Shown: in pieces, positions 34,413 through 43,408 of the stretch
Numbering within the stretch: position 1 is the first letter of the stretch
Layout of the letters: every line of letters begins with the position of its first letter
Assembly: GCF_042647465.1 (NCBI RefSeq)
Contig: NZ_JBHRVN010000007.1
DNA from: Wagnerdoeblera intermedia
Lineage (GTDB): Bacteria; Pseudomonadota; Alphaproteobacteria; Rhodobacterales; Rhodobacteraceae
DNA length: 64,000 bases
Direction: 5' to 3' (one strand)
Notes under the pieces: model-generated
Seen by the model: only the letters and a program-made list of their open reading frames with translations
Database searches by the model: none
Told to the model about the DNA's origin: nothing
Made by a program: the position numbers and the translations under genes

Positions 34413-34441
34413 AAAAAGCCCCGCAGACCGCGGGGCTTTTT
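34413..34441. terminator. Bidirectional intrinsic terminator between DUF475 and acrB genes
   Basis: A 12-base-pair stem AAAAAGCCCCGC/GCGGGGCTTTTT with an AGACC loop. It has A-runs on one side and T-runs on the other, so it can stop transcription from both convergent genes. It lies 24 bases past the stop of the RND permease gene on the minus strand. Confidence 0.85.
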
Positions 34442-34464
34442 CAGACTGTGGCGCACGCAGGGGG

Positions 34465-37400
34465 TCAGCCCCGGCGCGTGACCCGCATGACCAGGACGTA
34501 AAGCGCGGGGACCATGAAGATCGCGATGACAGTGGTAAAGACCATCCCGCCGAGCACCCCGATCCCGATCGCATGTTGCGAGGCTGCGCCGGCGCCGGTG
34601 GCGATGGCCAGCGGCAGCACGCCAAGCGCGAAGGCAAGCGAGGTCATCAGGATCGGGCGCAGACGCAAAGTCGCGGCTTTCAGCGCGGCCTCGCGCAGCG
34701 CCATGCCCTCCTTGCGCAGGCTTTCGGCAAATTCCACGATCAGAATGGCGTTCCGCGAGGCCAGGCCGATCGTCGTCAGCAGACCCACTTTGAAATAAAC
34801 GTCATTTGACTGTCCGAACCACCAGGCCGCCACCAGTGCGCCAAGGATCCCCACCGGCGCTGCCAGCAGGACCGAAAACGGCACCGACCAGCTTTCATAA
34901 AGCGCAGCAAGGCACAGAAACACGACCAGAGCCGAGAGCGCAAAGAGCATCGGCGCCTGGTTTCCGGCCTCTTTCTCCTGATAGGAAAGCCCGATCCAGC
35001 CCACGCCATAGCCGCCCGGAAGCTCCGCCACCAAGCGCTCAATCGTGGCCATGGCCTCACCGGTTGAGACGCCCGGCGTCGGCGATGCGTTGATCGAGAT
35101 CGCCCGCGTGCCGCCAAAGCGGTTCAGGCTCGGCGAGTTCTCGGTCCAGACCTGATTGATGAAGCTGGAGAAGGGCACCATTTCGCCTGCGCGGTTGCGG
35201 GCATGCCACATCTCAATCTCACCGGGCTGCATCCGCCATTCGGCCGCGCCCTGCACCACCACCGGGCGCAGTTCGGCACCCAGCTGGAAGTCATTGACCT
35301 CGCGGCCCGAGAAGATGACCGAGAGCATATTGTTGACGTCACTGACGGTCAGCCCCATGGCGCGGGCCTTGCGTTGGTCGATCTCGAGCTTCAGCGCGGG
35401 GCGCTGGCTCGGCTCATGGCCGCGGAAGCCGGTGATCTGTCCCGTGGCCTCGGCCTGACGGGCGATCTCCTGAGCGGCGGCCTCAAGCGCGGCCTGACCG
35501 TTCCCGGCCTGGTCGATCATATAGTAAGAGATCCCCGCGCCCGAGCCGAGACCCTGGATCGCCGGGGGCTGCATGAAGATGATATTGCCCGCCCGATGCC
35601 CGGCGAAGCGCTTTTGCCCCTCGGCCTGGATCATCGCGGCAGAGATGCCGGGGCGCTCATCAAAAGGTTTCAGCTTCACATAAAGCAGCGCCCGGTTTTG
35701 CCCCGCGTTGCCGCCGAAGGCAAAGCCAAGCGCGGTCATCACCGAGTCCACCGCTTCCGAGTTCTCCTCCAGCAGCCAGTCCTGCACCTCATTTGAGATG
35801 GCCTGGGTCTGTGCGCTGGTCGAGCCTTCGGCAAGGTTCAGGATGATCATCAAAACACCCTGATCTTCCTGCGGCACGAAGGAGGAGGGCAGCTCCTGGA
35901 ACATCCGAAAGGCCCCGCCGCTGATCCCCAGCAGAACCATCAGCACAAGGAAGGGCACCCGCATCACACTCCAGGTCATGCGGCCATAGCCATTGGTCAG
36001 ACGATCAAAGTTGCGGTTGAAGAGCCGCGAGAACATATTGCCGCCGCCGGGCTTATGCGGGCGCAGCAGCACCGCACACATCGCAGGCGTCAGGATCAGC
36101 GCCACGCCCAGTGAAAGCACCATGGCGGTGATAATGGTCACCGAGAACTGCCGGTAAATCACCCCCGTTGAGCCCGACATAAAGGCCATGGGCAAAAACA
36201 CCGCCGAGAGCACCATGACGATGCCCACCAGCGCCGAGGAGATCTCGGTCATGGATTTGCGCGTCGCCTCAACGGGGCCGATATGCTCTTCGGCCATGAC
36301 GCGTTCGACGTTTTCCACCACCACGATGGCGTCGTCGACCAGAAGGCCGATGGCCAGCACCATGGCAAACATGGTCAGCGTGTTGATCGAATAGCCCAAA
36401 GTCAGCAGCACCCCGAAGGTGCCCAGGAGCACCACCGGAATGGCGATCACCGGAATGATCGTCGCGCGCCAGGACTGCAGGAAGATCAGGATGACCAGGA
36501 AAACCAGGATCACGGCCTCGATCAGGGTTTTATAAACCGTGCCGATCGACTGCTCGATGAAGGGGGAGGTGTCATAGGGATAGGCCACCTCAACGCCATC
36601 GGGCAGGGCCGGCTCAATCGTTGAGAGAAGCTCCCGCACCCTGCGGGCGGTCTCCACCGCATTGGCCCCCGTCGCGAGGGTCACCGAGAAACCGGCCGCA
36701 TTCATCCCGTTCATAAAGGAGGTGCTGCCGTAGCTTTCCTGGCCGATCTCAACCTCAGCCACGTCTGACAGCACCACCTCAGAGCCATCGGCTTCGACGC
36801 GCAGCAGAATATGGGCGAACTGATCCACCCCGGTCATCTGGGTCTGCGCCGACAAGGGCACCGTCAGCTGCTGCCCCGGGACCACAGGCTGCCCCCCCAG
36901 AGAGCCCACCGAGACGGTGGAGTTCTGCTCAGCAATCGCCGAGGTCACATCCTGAGCGGTGATCTGAAACTCCGCCATCCGCACCGGGTCAAGCCAGACC
37001 CGCATGGCGTAGCCGGGGGTAAAGACGTCGATGCCGCCCACCCCCTCAACCCGCTGAACCGAGTCCTCCACCAGCTGCGCGGCCAGATCGCCCAGCTCGA
37101 CCGAGCTGTAGCGCCCGTCGCGGCTGACCAGAGCGCCGACCAGCAGCGAGCTGTCCCCGGTGCGGCGCACCTGAACGCCGCGCTGGCGGACCACTTCGGG
37201 CAGGGCCGCTTCGACCCGCGCCACGCGGTTCTGGACCTGGATCTGCGCCATATCGCGGTCGATGCTGTCATCGAAGGTCAGCGAAATGGTGGCGCGACCG
37301 GTGGCCGAAGAGGTCGCGTTCATGAATAAAAGGCCATCCAGCCCGGTCATGGCGTCTTCCACCACCGAAGTGACCGAGTTCTCGGTCACCTCAGCGGAAG

Positions 37401-37555
37401 CACCCGGATAGGTGGCGATGACATCGACCCGTGTTGGCGCGATATCGGGATATTGCTCGATCGGCAGGCGCAGCATGGAGAAGGCGCCGAAGAGCATGAC
37501 AACAATCGCCAGCACCCAGGCAAAAAACGGGCCGCGTGATAAAGAACTGTGCCAT
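34465..37555 (-). CDS. RND multidrug efflux permease, AcrB/MexB type (frameshift near start)
   Basis: An inner-membrane proton-driven drug exporter of about 1030 residues once one frameshift is repaired. The true start is the ATG at 37553-37555 (MAQFFITRPVF). A run of six T on the coding strand (37522-37527) shifts the frame, and five would give MAQFFITRPVFAWVLAIVVM, the normal AcrB opening. The long downstream frame is intact: QYPDIAPTRVDVIATYPGAS, the TM4 relay AIGLLVDDAIVVVEN and the TM10-11 region GLASRNAILIVEFA. It lies four bases behind the adaptor gene on the same strand. No outer-membrane channel gene is linked. Slippage, sequencing error or a dead gene are all possible. Confidence 0.88.
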
Positions 37556-37559
37556 GGCC

Positions 37560-38717
37560 TCAGTTCCCGACCTGCGCCGGATCGCTGTCGCGTACCACGC
37601 CGTCGGCATCAATCGCCGCGGGGGTCAGCTCCACGGGCTGGCCGTCGCGGATCTGCGCGATGCCATCAACCAGAAGCCACTCTCCGGCCTCAAGACCATC
37701 GGTGACGACCCAATGGTTCTTCCAGGTGCCGTTCTCTTCGATCGGACGCCGGGTGGCCTTGCCATCCATGGCGATCCAGGCGGTCAGGCTGCCGTCGCGC
37801 TGGCGCACGGCGGCGCGCTGCGGCACGAGAATGGCCTCGGTCCGGCCCAGGGTCATCTCTCCCTGGACAAACATGCCCGGCGAGACGCGGCCTGAGGGGT
37901 TCTCCATCTCAAAGCGCAGACGGCGCGTGCCGGTGGTGGCCGAGACCGTCGCCCCGGTGCTGACAAGCTTTGCCTTGCCCTCAATGCGGCTACCGTCGTT
38001 CAGAACCAGCGTCAGGGCCGGGTCCTGCAGGGTGATGCGCCCCTCTGCGGCGGCGCTCTCAAGGCGCAGGCGGGTCGGATAGGGTTCGGTCAGATCCACG
38101 AGGATGGGATCGGTCTGGACGATTTCCGTCAGCGCGGTCTGTGAGGCCGAGACGAGATCGCCCACCGCCACCGTGGCAATCCCCGCCACGCCCGAGGCCG
38201 GGGCGCGGATCACCGTCCACTCCAGTTCGGCTTTCGCAAGCGCAAGGCGCGCTTCGCTTTCCGAGAGCGAGGCGCGGGCCTTCAGCAGCGTGGTTTCGAC
38301 GGTTTCAAAGGTGGCGCGGCTGGTGGCCTGCTGGCCCTGAAGCTTCTCGGCGCGTTCAAAGGCGGATTGCGCGGTTGAAAGATCGGCCTTCGCCCGCTCC
38401 AGATTGGCCTCGGCGACGCGCAGGGCGATCTCATAGGTCAGCGGATCAATGGCAAAGAGCGGCGTTCCCGCTTCGACATAGCTGCCCGGCGTATAGAGGA
38501 TCTCGCGGATCATACCGCTGACACGGGGGCGGATCTGGGCGGTGTTCACCGCAACGGCCCGTCCCGTCAAATTCATGATGACCGGCACTTCGGCCTGTTC
38601 CAGCGTCATATATCCGGCTTTGGCGGGCGGACGCTCGGGGGTCTGCGCAAAAGCGGCTCCCGCCATCAGCGGAAAGGCGAGCAGCAGGCTCAGCAGGGGG
38701 CGGCCAGGCTTGGTCAT
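37560..38717 (-). CDS. RND efflux periplasmic adaptor, AcrA/MexA type
   Basis: A 385-residue membrane-fusion protein that bridges the RND permease to an outer-membrane channel. The signal peptide is at about residues 1-24 (ends AGAAFA/Q), with no lipobox cysteine, so unlike E. coli AcrA it is probably soluble in the periplasm. Lipoyl halves are at RPRVSGMIREILYTPGSYVEAGTPLF and VIRAPASGVAGIATVAVGDLV, flanking a coiled-coil hairpin (about 105-165). A beta-barrel and membrane-proximal domain follow. It is the first gene of the acrAB-like pair. The 102-base gap upstream must hold its promoter unless it is read through from the MaoC gene. Confidence 0.92.
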   Translation of the reverse strand: MTKPGRPLLSLLLAFPLMAGAAFAQTPERPPAKAGYMTLEQAEVPVIMNLTGRAVAVNTAQIRPRVSGMIREILYTPGSYVEAGTPLFAIDPLTYEIALRVAEANLERAKADLSTAQSAFERAEKLQGQQATSRATFETVETTLLKARASLSESEARLALAKAELEWTVIRAPASGVAGIATVAVGDLVSASQTALTEIVQTDPILVDLTEPYPTRLRLESAAAEGRITLQDPALTLVLNDGSRIEGKAKLVSTGATVSATTGTRRLRFEMENPSGRVSPGMFVQGEMTLGRTEAILVPQRAAVRQRDGSLTAWIAMDGKATRRPIEENGTWKNHWVVTDGLEAGEWLLVDGIAQIRDGQPVELTPAAIDADGVVRDSDPAQVGN

Positions 38718-38819
38718 GGAGTTCCAGTCGTCGGTTCGGCGTTCCGTTTCTGACAGGCCGGGCCTGCCGGGGCTTACTCATACCTCTTACGCCCGGGGGC
38801 GCAACTTCCGTCGCAGATT

Positions 38820-39206
38820 TTACGGCTGTGAGGAAAACAGCAAGGCATCCCCCGGCGCAAGCAGCATCAGCGCCGCTCCGGTGCAGATAATGCGCCCGTT
38901 TTGCCCGATACAGAGGCACTCAAGGTCCGCAAGCTGCTTCTCTGCCCGGATTTTGCTGAGCGTCACGCGCGCGACCAGCGGCTCATTCACGCGCGCTTTC
39001 GCGTGAAAGTGAAGGCGCTGGCGCAACCAGCCGGTGCCAGGACCGGGCAGACGCGTCCCCAAGAGGCAGGAAAACAGCGCCCCGATCAGCGGCTCGGGGA
39101 TCAGATCCTGCGGGCAGCCCTCACCGCTCAGCGCGGCAAAAGCCGCGAGATCCGCCGGGCTGAAGCTGCGGTGAAGCTCGGCAAAGGGGGTCTCCGGCTC
39201 TGTCAT
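38820..39206 (-). CDS. MaoC-like hotdog protein lacking the catalytic dyad
   Basis: A 128-residue hotdog-fold protein. HRSFSPADLAAFAALSGEG, PEPLIGALFSCLLGTRLPGPGT and WLRQRLHFHAKARVNEPLVARV follow the pattern of (R)-enoyl-CoA hydratases. However, the hydratase motif with Asp and His (GDxNPIH) is absent: the sequence goes from SGEG to CPQDLIPEP. It probably serves as the non-catalytic lobe paired with the adjacent catalytic MaoC protein. The ATG at 39206 overlaps that gene's stop (ATGA). It is the last gene of the long minus-strand operon. Confidence 0.7.
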   Translation of the reverse strand: MTEPETPFAELHRSFSPADLAAFAALSGEGCPQDLIPEPLIGALFSCLLGTRLPGPGTGWLRQRLHFHAKARVNEPLVARVTLSKIRAEKQLADLECLCIGQNGRIICTGAALMLLAPGDALLFSSQP

Positions 39207-39553
39207 GGCCCTCCCCAAAATATTTCGCAGACCAGCGTGCCATCGGCCCGGGCGGCGCGGGCGGTAAGGATCCCTTCTTCCTCAGTCACACGCAGATCCA
39301 GCCGTTCCCCGGCATAGGCCGGTGCGGGAAAGCGCAGGGTGACATCGGCTGTAAGGCTGATCCCTGCCGCGTGCGCGAGTGACTGAAGCCGGGCCCAGAT
39401 CAGCATGCCATGGGCGACAGGCGCGCCAAAGGGATGCTGCGCGGCATAGTCGGGGTTGGTGTGGATCGGATTGTCGTCACCGGAGAGCGCTGCAAAAGCG
39501 TCGAACCCGCTTTGGCAGGGCGTCCAGCTGGTCTGCGCGAGGATCCGGCTCAT
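39203..39553 (-). CDS. MaoC-family dehydratase (enoyl-CoA hydratase 2-like), catalytic
   Basis: A 116-residue hotdog-fold protein with the intact hydratase 2 motif: ALSGDDNPIHTNPDYA (catalytic Asp and His about residues 27 and 32), then FGAPVAHGMLIWARL and the core strand ADVTLRFPAPAYAGERLDLRV. Such enzymes add water to trans-2-enoyl-CoA. It overlaps both neighbours by four bases (the acyl-CoA ligase upstream, the non-catalytic MaoC-like gene downstream), so the three products should be made in balanced amounts. Confidence 0.85.
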   Translation of the reverse strand: MSRILAQTSWTPCQSGFDAFAALSGDDNPIHTNPDYAAQHPFGAPVAHGMLIWARLQSLAHAAGISLTADVTLRFPAPAYAGERLDLRVTEEEGILTARAARADGTLVCEIFWGGP

Positions 39554-40995
39554 AAGGCGCTGAGCGCGGATTTGCGGATCTTGCCCGAGGGACTGCGCGG
39601 CAGATCAGCGGCAAAGCGAAAGCTGCGCGGCACTTTGAAAGGCGAAAGCCGCTCGCGGCAAAAGCGGATCAGATCCGAGACCTCAGGCTCCGGGCCCGAG
39701 GGGATCACAAAGGCCAGACCCGCCTCGCCCCAGCGGGGATCGGGAACACCGATGACCGCCGCCTCGCGCACGGCAGGATGAGCCTGCAAAACGGCCTCCA
39801 CCTCGGCGGGCCAGATGTTTTCGCCACCGGAAATATACATCTCTTTCACGCGCCCGATGATGCGGTAGCAGCCCCGGGCGTCCTGCTCTGCCAGATCGCC
39901 GGTCTTCAGCCAGCCATCGGGGGTAAAACTCTCAGCCGTGGCCTGCGGGTTGCGGTAATAGCCCGGCGTGATCGTGGCCCCCTGCATCTGCAACTCGCCC
40001 GGGTTTCCGCCCGCGAGACGGGCGCGGGTGTAAAACTGCGGCCGCCCGACGGAGACCGGATCGCGCAGCGCCGTGGTGCGGTCCGCGAGAAAGCCGGTCG
40101 GCCCGCTTTCCGTCATGCCATAGCCGTTTTGCACCACCACACCCGCGGCCTGCAGCGCGCGGGCGAGATTTTCGGGAAACGGCGCCCCGCCTGAGGCACA
40201 GCCGCGAAGCCGCGCAAGTGCGGTCCGGGTGGCCTCTCCCTGATCGTGCAGATCCTGCCAGACTGTCGGCACGGCAAAAAGCTGGCTCAGCGCGCCCTCG
40301 TGCAACAGCCTGCTCAGCGCCCCGGCGTCATATTTCGGCAGGATATGGCTTTGCCCGCCCCATAAAAACAACGGCAGCGAGAAGAGGTTGATCCCCCCGG
40401 TGTGGCAGAGCGGCAGATAGCAGACCGAGCGGTCCTCTGCCGAAAGTCCCATCCCTTGGGCGATATTGACCGCGACAGCCTGGGCCATGGCGGCGGTCTG
40501 AATAACCGCACGCGGCGTGCCGCTGCTGCCGGAGGTAAAAAGAAGCGCGAGCGGGTCTCCGGCCGCGGCGGGGGCGGCAGTGAAATCCGGGGTCGGCGCA
40601 AGACCGTCAAACCCGCCCCCCGCCGACATCACCCGGATCTCTGCGCAAAGCACGCGCGCCCGGGGGGCATGGGCCTCATCACAAAGGACGACGGAAGGGG
40701 TGGTCAGGCGAAACTGCCCCTCCAGTTCCCCGGCCGGGGAACGCCAGTTCAGGGGGACGAAAATCTGCCCCGCCTTCTGCGCGGCAAACAGCGCAATGAA
40801 GCTCTCGGCTCTGTTGAAGGCGAGATGCGCAATACGCGCGCCGCGCCCGAAGCGGCTGAGTTCGGCCGCCAGAGCCTCTGCGGCGGCATTGATCTGATGA
40901 AAGCTCCAGGACCGTCCGCTGCTGTGATCCTGAAAGGCGATCGCCTCGCCGGACAAAGCGGCGCGCAGAGCGGCAAAATCGGCGGGATCTCTCAT
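39550..40995 (-). CDS. AMP-forming acyl-CoA synthetase/ligase
   Basis: A 481-residue class I adenylate-forming enzyme. The P-loop-like LLFTSGSSGTPRAVI is at about residues 145-159, the adenylation motif NGYGMTESGP at about 290-299, the hinge GGENIWPAEVEAVL at about 394-407 and the C-terminal lysine region RSPSGKIRKSAL. It should activate a carboxylic acid imported by the linked LIV-type transporter to its CoA thioester, the substrate form used by the MaoC proteins. The start at 40995 (MRDPADFAALRAALSGEAIA) is preferred to the open upstream extension, which would overlap the regulator gene. Confidence 0.9.
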   Translation of the reverse strand: MRDPADFAALRAALSGEAIAFQDHSSGRSWSFHQINAAAEALAAELSRFGRGARIAHLAFNRAESFIALFAAQKAGQIFVPLNWRSPAGELEGQFRLTTPSVVLCDEAHAPRARVLCAEIRVMSAGGGFDGLAPTPDFTAAPAAAGDPLALLFTSGSSGTPRAVIQTAAMAQAVAVNIAQGMGLSAEDRSVCYLPLCHTGGINLFSLPLFLWGGQSHILPKYDAGALSRLLHEGALSQLFAVPTVWQDLHDQGEATRTALARLRGCASGGAPFPENLARALQAAGVVVQNGYGMTESGPTGFLADRTTALRDPVSVGRPQFYTRARLAGGNPGELQMQGATITPGYYRNPQATAESFTPDGWLKTGDLAEQDARGCYRIIGRVKEMYISGGENIWPAEVEAVLQAHPAVREAAVIGVPDPRWGEAGLAFVIPSGPEPEVSDLIRFCRERLSPFKVPRSFRFAADLPRSPSGKIRKSALSAL

Positions 40996-41020
40996 CTCGT
41001 CGGTCCGTGGGTCGGCGCCG

Positions 41021-41608
41021 TCAGGGGCGAAGACCCCGTTCCAGCATATCAAAGACCTCAGAGACGACGCGGTCGCGATCCGCCTCCGGGTTGCGCTGAC
41101 CGTAGCGCTCGCCCAGCGTTACGGCCAGCCCCATCAGCGCCCAGGCGCGGATTTCTGCATCGCCCGCGCGGATCGTGCCGTCACGGGCCGCCGCCTCAAG
41201 GTTGCGGCTGTAGGCGCGGGCAAAGCCGGTGAAATAAGCGTCATAGGCCTCAGGCGCGACAAAGCGGGCTTCTTCGACGATATTGTAAAGCAAAGGCCGG
41301 GTGGCGGCGATTTCCAGAAAGGCGCGCAGGCCCAGCCGTTCAGCCTCGAGCCGGTCTTTTGCCCCGGCCGTCGCCTCGGAGAGCGAGCGGCGGGTAAAGC
41401 GGCCCATCTCTTCCACGAGGGTGCGAAAGACCGCCTCTTTGCTGTCGAAGTAGATGTAAAAGGTGCCCTGGGCGATTCCGGCGGCGCGGGTGATATCGAC
41501 AATGGCCGCGCCGTTGAAGCCGCGCGCGCCGATCACCTCTTCGGCGGCGCGCAGAATGGCGTCACGGGTGCGGCGTCCGCGGGGCGTGAGGGTGGCAGGA
41601 TCGGTCAT
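41021..41608 (-). CDS. TetR-family transcriptional regulator
   Basis: A 195-residue repressor-type protein. The N-terminal HTH is RDAILRAAEEVIGARGFNGA, VDITRAAGIAQGTFYIYFDS and KEAVFRTLVEEMG (about residues 15-70). The C-terminal ligand domain is helical and not assignable. It sits inside the operon between the hydrolase (four-base overlap) and the acyl-CoA ligase (25-base gap), so it probably controls this operon and responds to the acid or its CoA ester, which is an inference from position. Confidence 0.9.
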   Translation of the reverse strand: MTDPATLTPRGRRTRDAILRAAEEVIGARGFNGAAIVDITRAAGIAQGTFYIYFDSKEAVFRTLVEEMGRFTRRSLSEATAGAKDRLEAERLGLRAFLEIAATRPLLYNIVEEARFVAPEAYDAYFTGFARAYSRNLEAAARDGTIRAGDAEIRAWALMGLAVTLGERYGQRNPEADRDRVVSEVFDMLERGLRP

Positions 41609-42354
41609 AGCGGCGACAGGGCCTCCAGGGCGGTCAGAAGGGCGCGGGCGGTGGCCCGGGGGGCCTCAATATGCGGGGCATGGCCGGTGCCGGGCAGGAT
41701 AACCCCTTGCCCTGACATAGCTTTCTGCGCAAGCCAGTTTGCGCAGCCGGGCGGGCAGACCTGGCTTTGCGCGCCATGAATGAAGAGTTGCGGCTGGGGA
41801 ATGCGAGAGATTTCATCGCGCAGATCCTGGGCCAGGATCTCCTCCCAAAGTGCGGCCATCACCGCCCCGTCATGACGACGGATGACCGGCAGCAGGGTCT
41901 CAGCCAGGGCCTCACGTTCCGGCGCAAAGATGCCCCGGGCGATGGCGGGTGCGGTCTCCTGCCAGTGACTGCGGTAGCGTGCGGCGCGGCGCAGAAGGGG
42001 GGCGGCCTGCGGGCCCATGGCGAAGTCCCATCCCGGCGCGGGCAGCGGGCGCGGGCTCATGTCCAGGCTGACCATAGCCGTGACCGGGGCCTCTGGCTGC
42101 GCGGCCAGCCAGCGCCAGGCGATCAGCGCACCCATGGACCAGCCAATCAGGACCCTGGGCCGGCCATCTGACAGCAGATCGCGCAGCATGGCCTCAGCCC
42201 CCGCGAAGGTGGCGGGATACCCATCTGCTGCATGGCCGGGCAGATCGGGACACTCGACCACGGCCCCTTCGGCGGCAAGCTCTGCCGCCAGCGGGGCCAT
42301 GGTGGCCCCGCCCATCGACCAGCCATGCAGCAGAAGGCAGCGCCGGGGCGTCAT
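41605..42354 (-). CDS. Alpha/beta hydrolase, BioH-like, with an altered acid site
   Basis: A 249-residue hydrolase. LLLHGWSMGGATM marks the oxyanion region, IGWSMGALIAWRW the nucleophile elbow (Ser about residue 82), and LPGTGHAPHIEAP the histidine. At the place where BioH-type enzymes carry the acidic residue (G-x-x-D-x-x-V-P), this protein reads HGAQSQVCPP, with Ser in place of Asp. The triad acid may have moved or activity may differ. The start at 42354 overlaps the livM stop (ATGA); an open extension upstream is a shadow of livM. It could cleave an imported ester or thioester. Confidence 0.8.
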   Translation of the reverse strand: MTPRRCLLLHGWSMGGATMAPLAAELAAEGAVVECPDLPGHAADGYPATFAGAEAMLRDLLSDGRPRVLIGWSMGALIAWRWLAAQPEAPVTAMVSLDMSPRPLPAPGWDFAMGPQAAPLLRRAARYRSHWQETAPAIARGIFAPEREALAETLLPVIRRHDGAVMAALWEEILAQDLRDEISRIPQPQLFIHGAQSQVCPPGCANWLAQKAMSGQGVILPGTGHAPHIEAPRATARALLTALEALSPL

Positions 42355-43406
42355 TTTGCGGCCTTCAGCCGACCCACGATTCCGGTGGGAAAGAAATAGA
42401 CCGAGAGAATGAACAAAATGCCCATCCACAAAAGCCAGCGGTCGGGGTTCAGCAGATCGGGCAGCAGCGGCAGCGCGGCCGTGGCCCCGGCGGCCTGCTC
42501 CATCAGCACCTGCAGATAGCTCTGCGCCAGGACGAAAATGGCCGCCCCCAGCACCGCGCCCCAAAGCGTACCCATGCCGCCGATGACCACCATCAGCAGA
42601 ATGTCGATCATGAGTTCCGCCGACAGCGTGGTATCCGGCCCGACATAGCGCAGCCAGACCGCAAAAAGCGCGCCGGCGAGCGCCGCAATCGCGGCCGAAA
42701 GGCAGGTGGCCACGGTGCGGTAAACCACCACGCGGTAGCCGATGGCCTCTGCCCGGAAGGGGTTTTCCCGGATCGCCTGCAGCACGCGGCCAAAGGGGGA
42801 AGAGACCACCCGCAGCATCAGCAGAAACAGCGCGAAGGCAGAGAAGAAGACCAGATAGTAGTTCAGCACCCGCCCGGTGATTTTGGTGCCGAAGATCTCA
42901 AGATCGGTGCGGAAGGCCGGGGTCAGCTCGCGGGGGATTTTGATGTTCATCCCGTCCTCTCCCCCCGTCAGCCAGGACAGCTGCGAGACCAGAACCGCAA
43001 TGGCCGAGGCCACGGCCATGGTGATCATGGCAAAGAAGATCGCCCGGACCCGCAGCGAAAACATCGCCACCCCGAAGGCCAGCACAACCGAAAGGATCAC
43101 GCCCCCAAGGGTGCCAAGCGCCAGTGCATCCCAGCCGCTGCCCAACCTCTGCGTGGCCAGCGCAACGCCATAAGCGCCAAAGCCGAAAAAGACCGTATGG
43201 GCGAAACTGACGATGCCGGTATAGCCCAGGAGCAGGTCATAGCTTGCCACCAGGACGATGAAGATGGCGATCTTTGCTGCGGTCTCCATCGCGCGGGTGC
43301 CGGAAAACACAAAAGGCGTCAGCGCAAGGCCAAGGAACACGATGAGTGCCAGCGCGATCAGCAGCTTTGACCCCGGTCCGCTGCCGGAAAAGAGCGATTT
43401 CAGCAT
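42351..43406 (-). CDS. livM: Branched-chain-type ABC transporter permease LivM
   Basis: A 351-residue inner-membrane permease of the LIV/urea (HAAT) importer family with about nine to ten helices. Family blocks are LVASYDLLLGYTGIVSFAHTVFFGFGAYG and, for the ATPase-docking loop, GRVLQAIRENPFRAEAIGYRV. Then come ALAGALFAVWLRYVGP and DILLMVVIGGMGTLWGAVLGA. It starts two bases after the livH stop (43409). It belongs to the operon with an acyl-CoA ligase, so the ligand is more likely an organic or aromatic acid than an amino acid. Confidence 0.9.
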   Translation of the reverse strand: MLKSLFSGSGPGSKLLIALALIVFLGLALTPFVFSGTRAMETAAKIAIFIVLVASYDLLLGYTGIVSFAHTVFFGFGAYGVALATQRLGSGWDALALGTLGGVILSVVLAFGVAMFSLRVRAIFFAMITMAVASAIAVLVSQLSWLTGGEDGMNIKIPRELTPAFRTDLEIFGTKITGRVLNYYLVFFSAFALFLLMLRVVSSPFGRVLQAIRENPFRAEAIGYRVVVYRTVATCLSAAIAALAGALFAVWLRYVGPDTTLSAELMIDILLMVVIGGMGTLWGAVLGAAIFVLAQSYLQVLMEQAAGATAALPLLPDLLNPDRWLLWMGILFILSVYFFPTGIVGRLKAAK

Positions 43407-43408
43407 GG

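Noticed and set aside
34465..37515. Internal start for the AcrB-type permease at 37515
   Set aside because: That start deletes half of the first transmembrane helix, while the correct N-terminus is visible just upstream in another frame. A frameshift is the better explanation.
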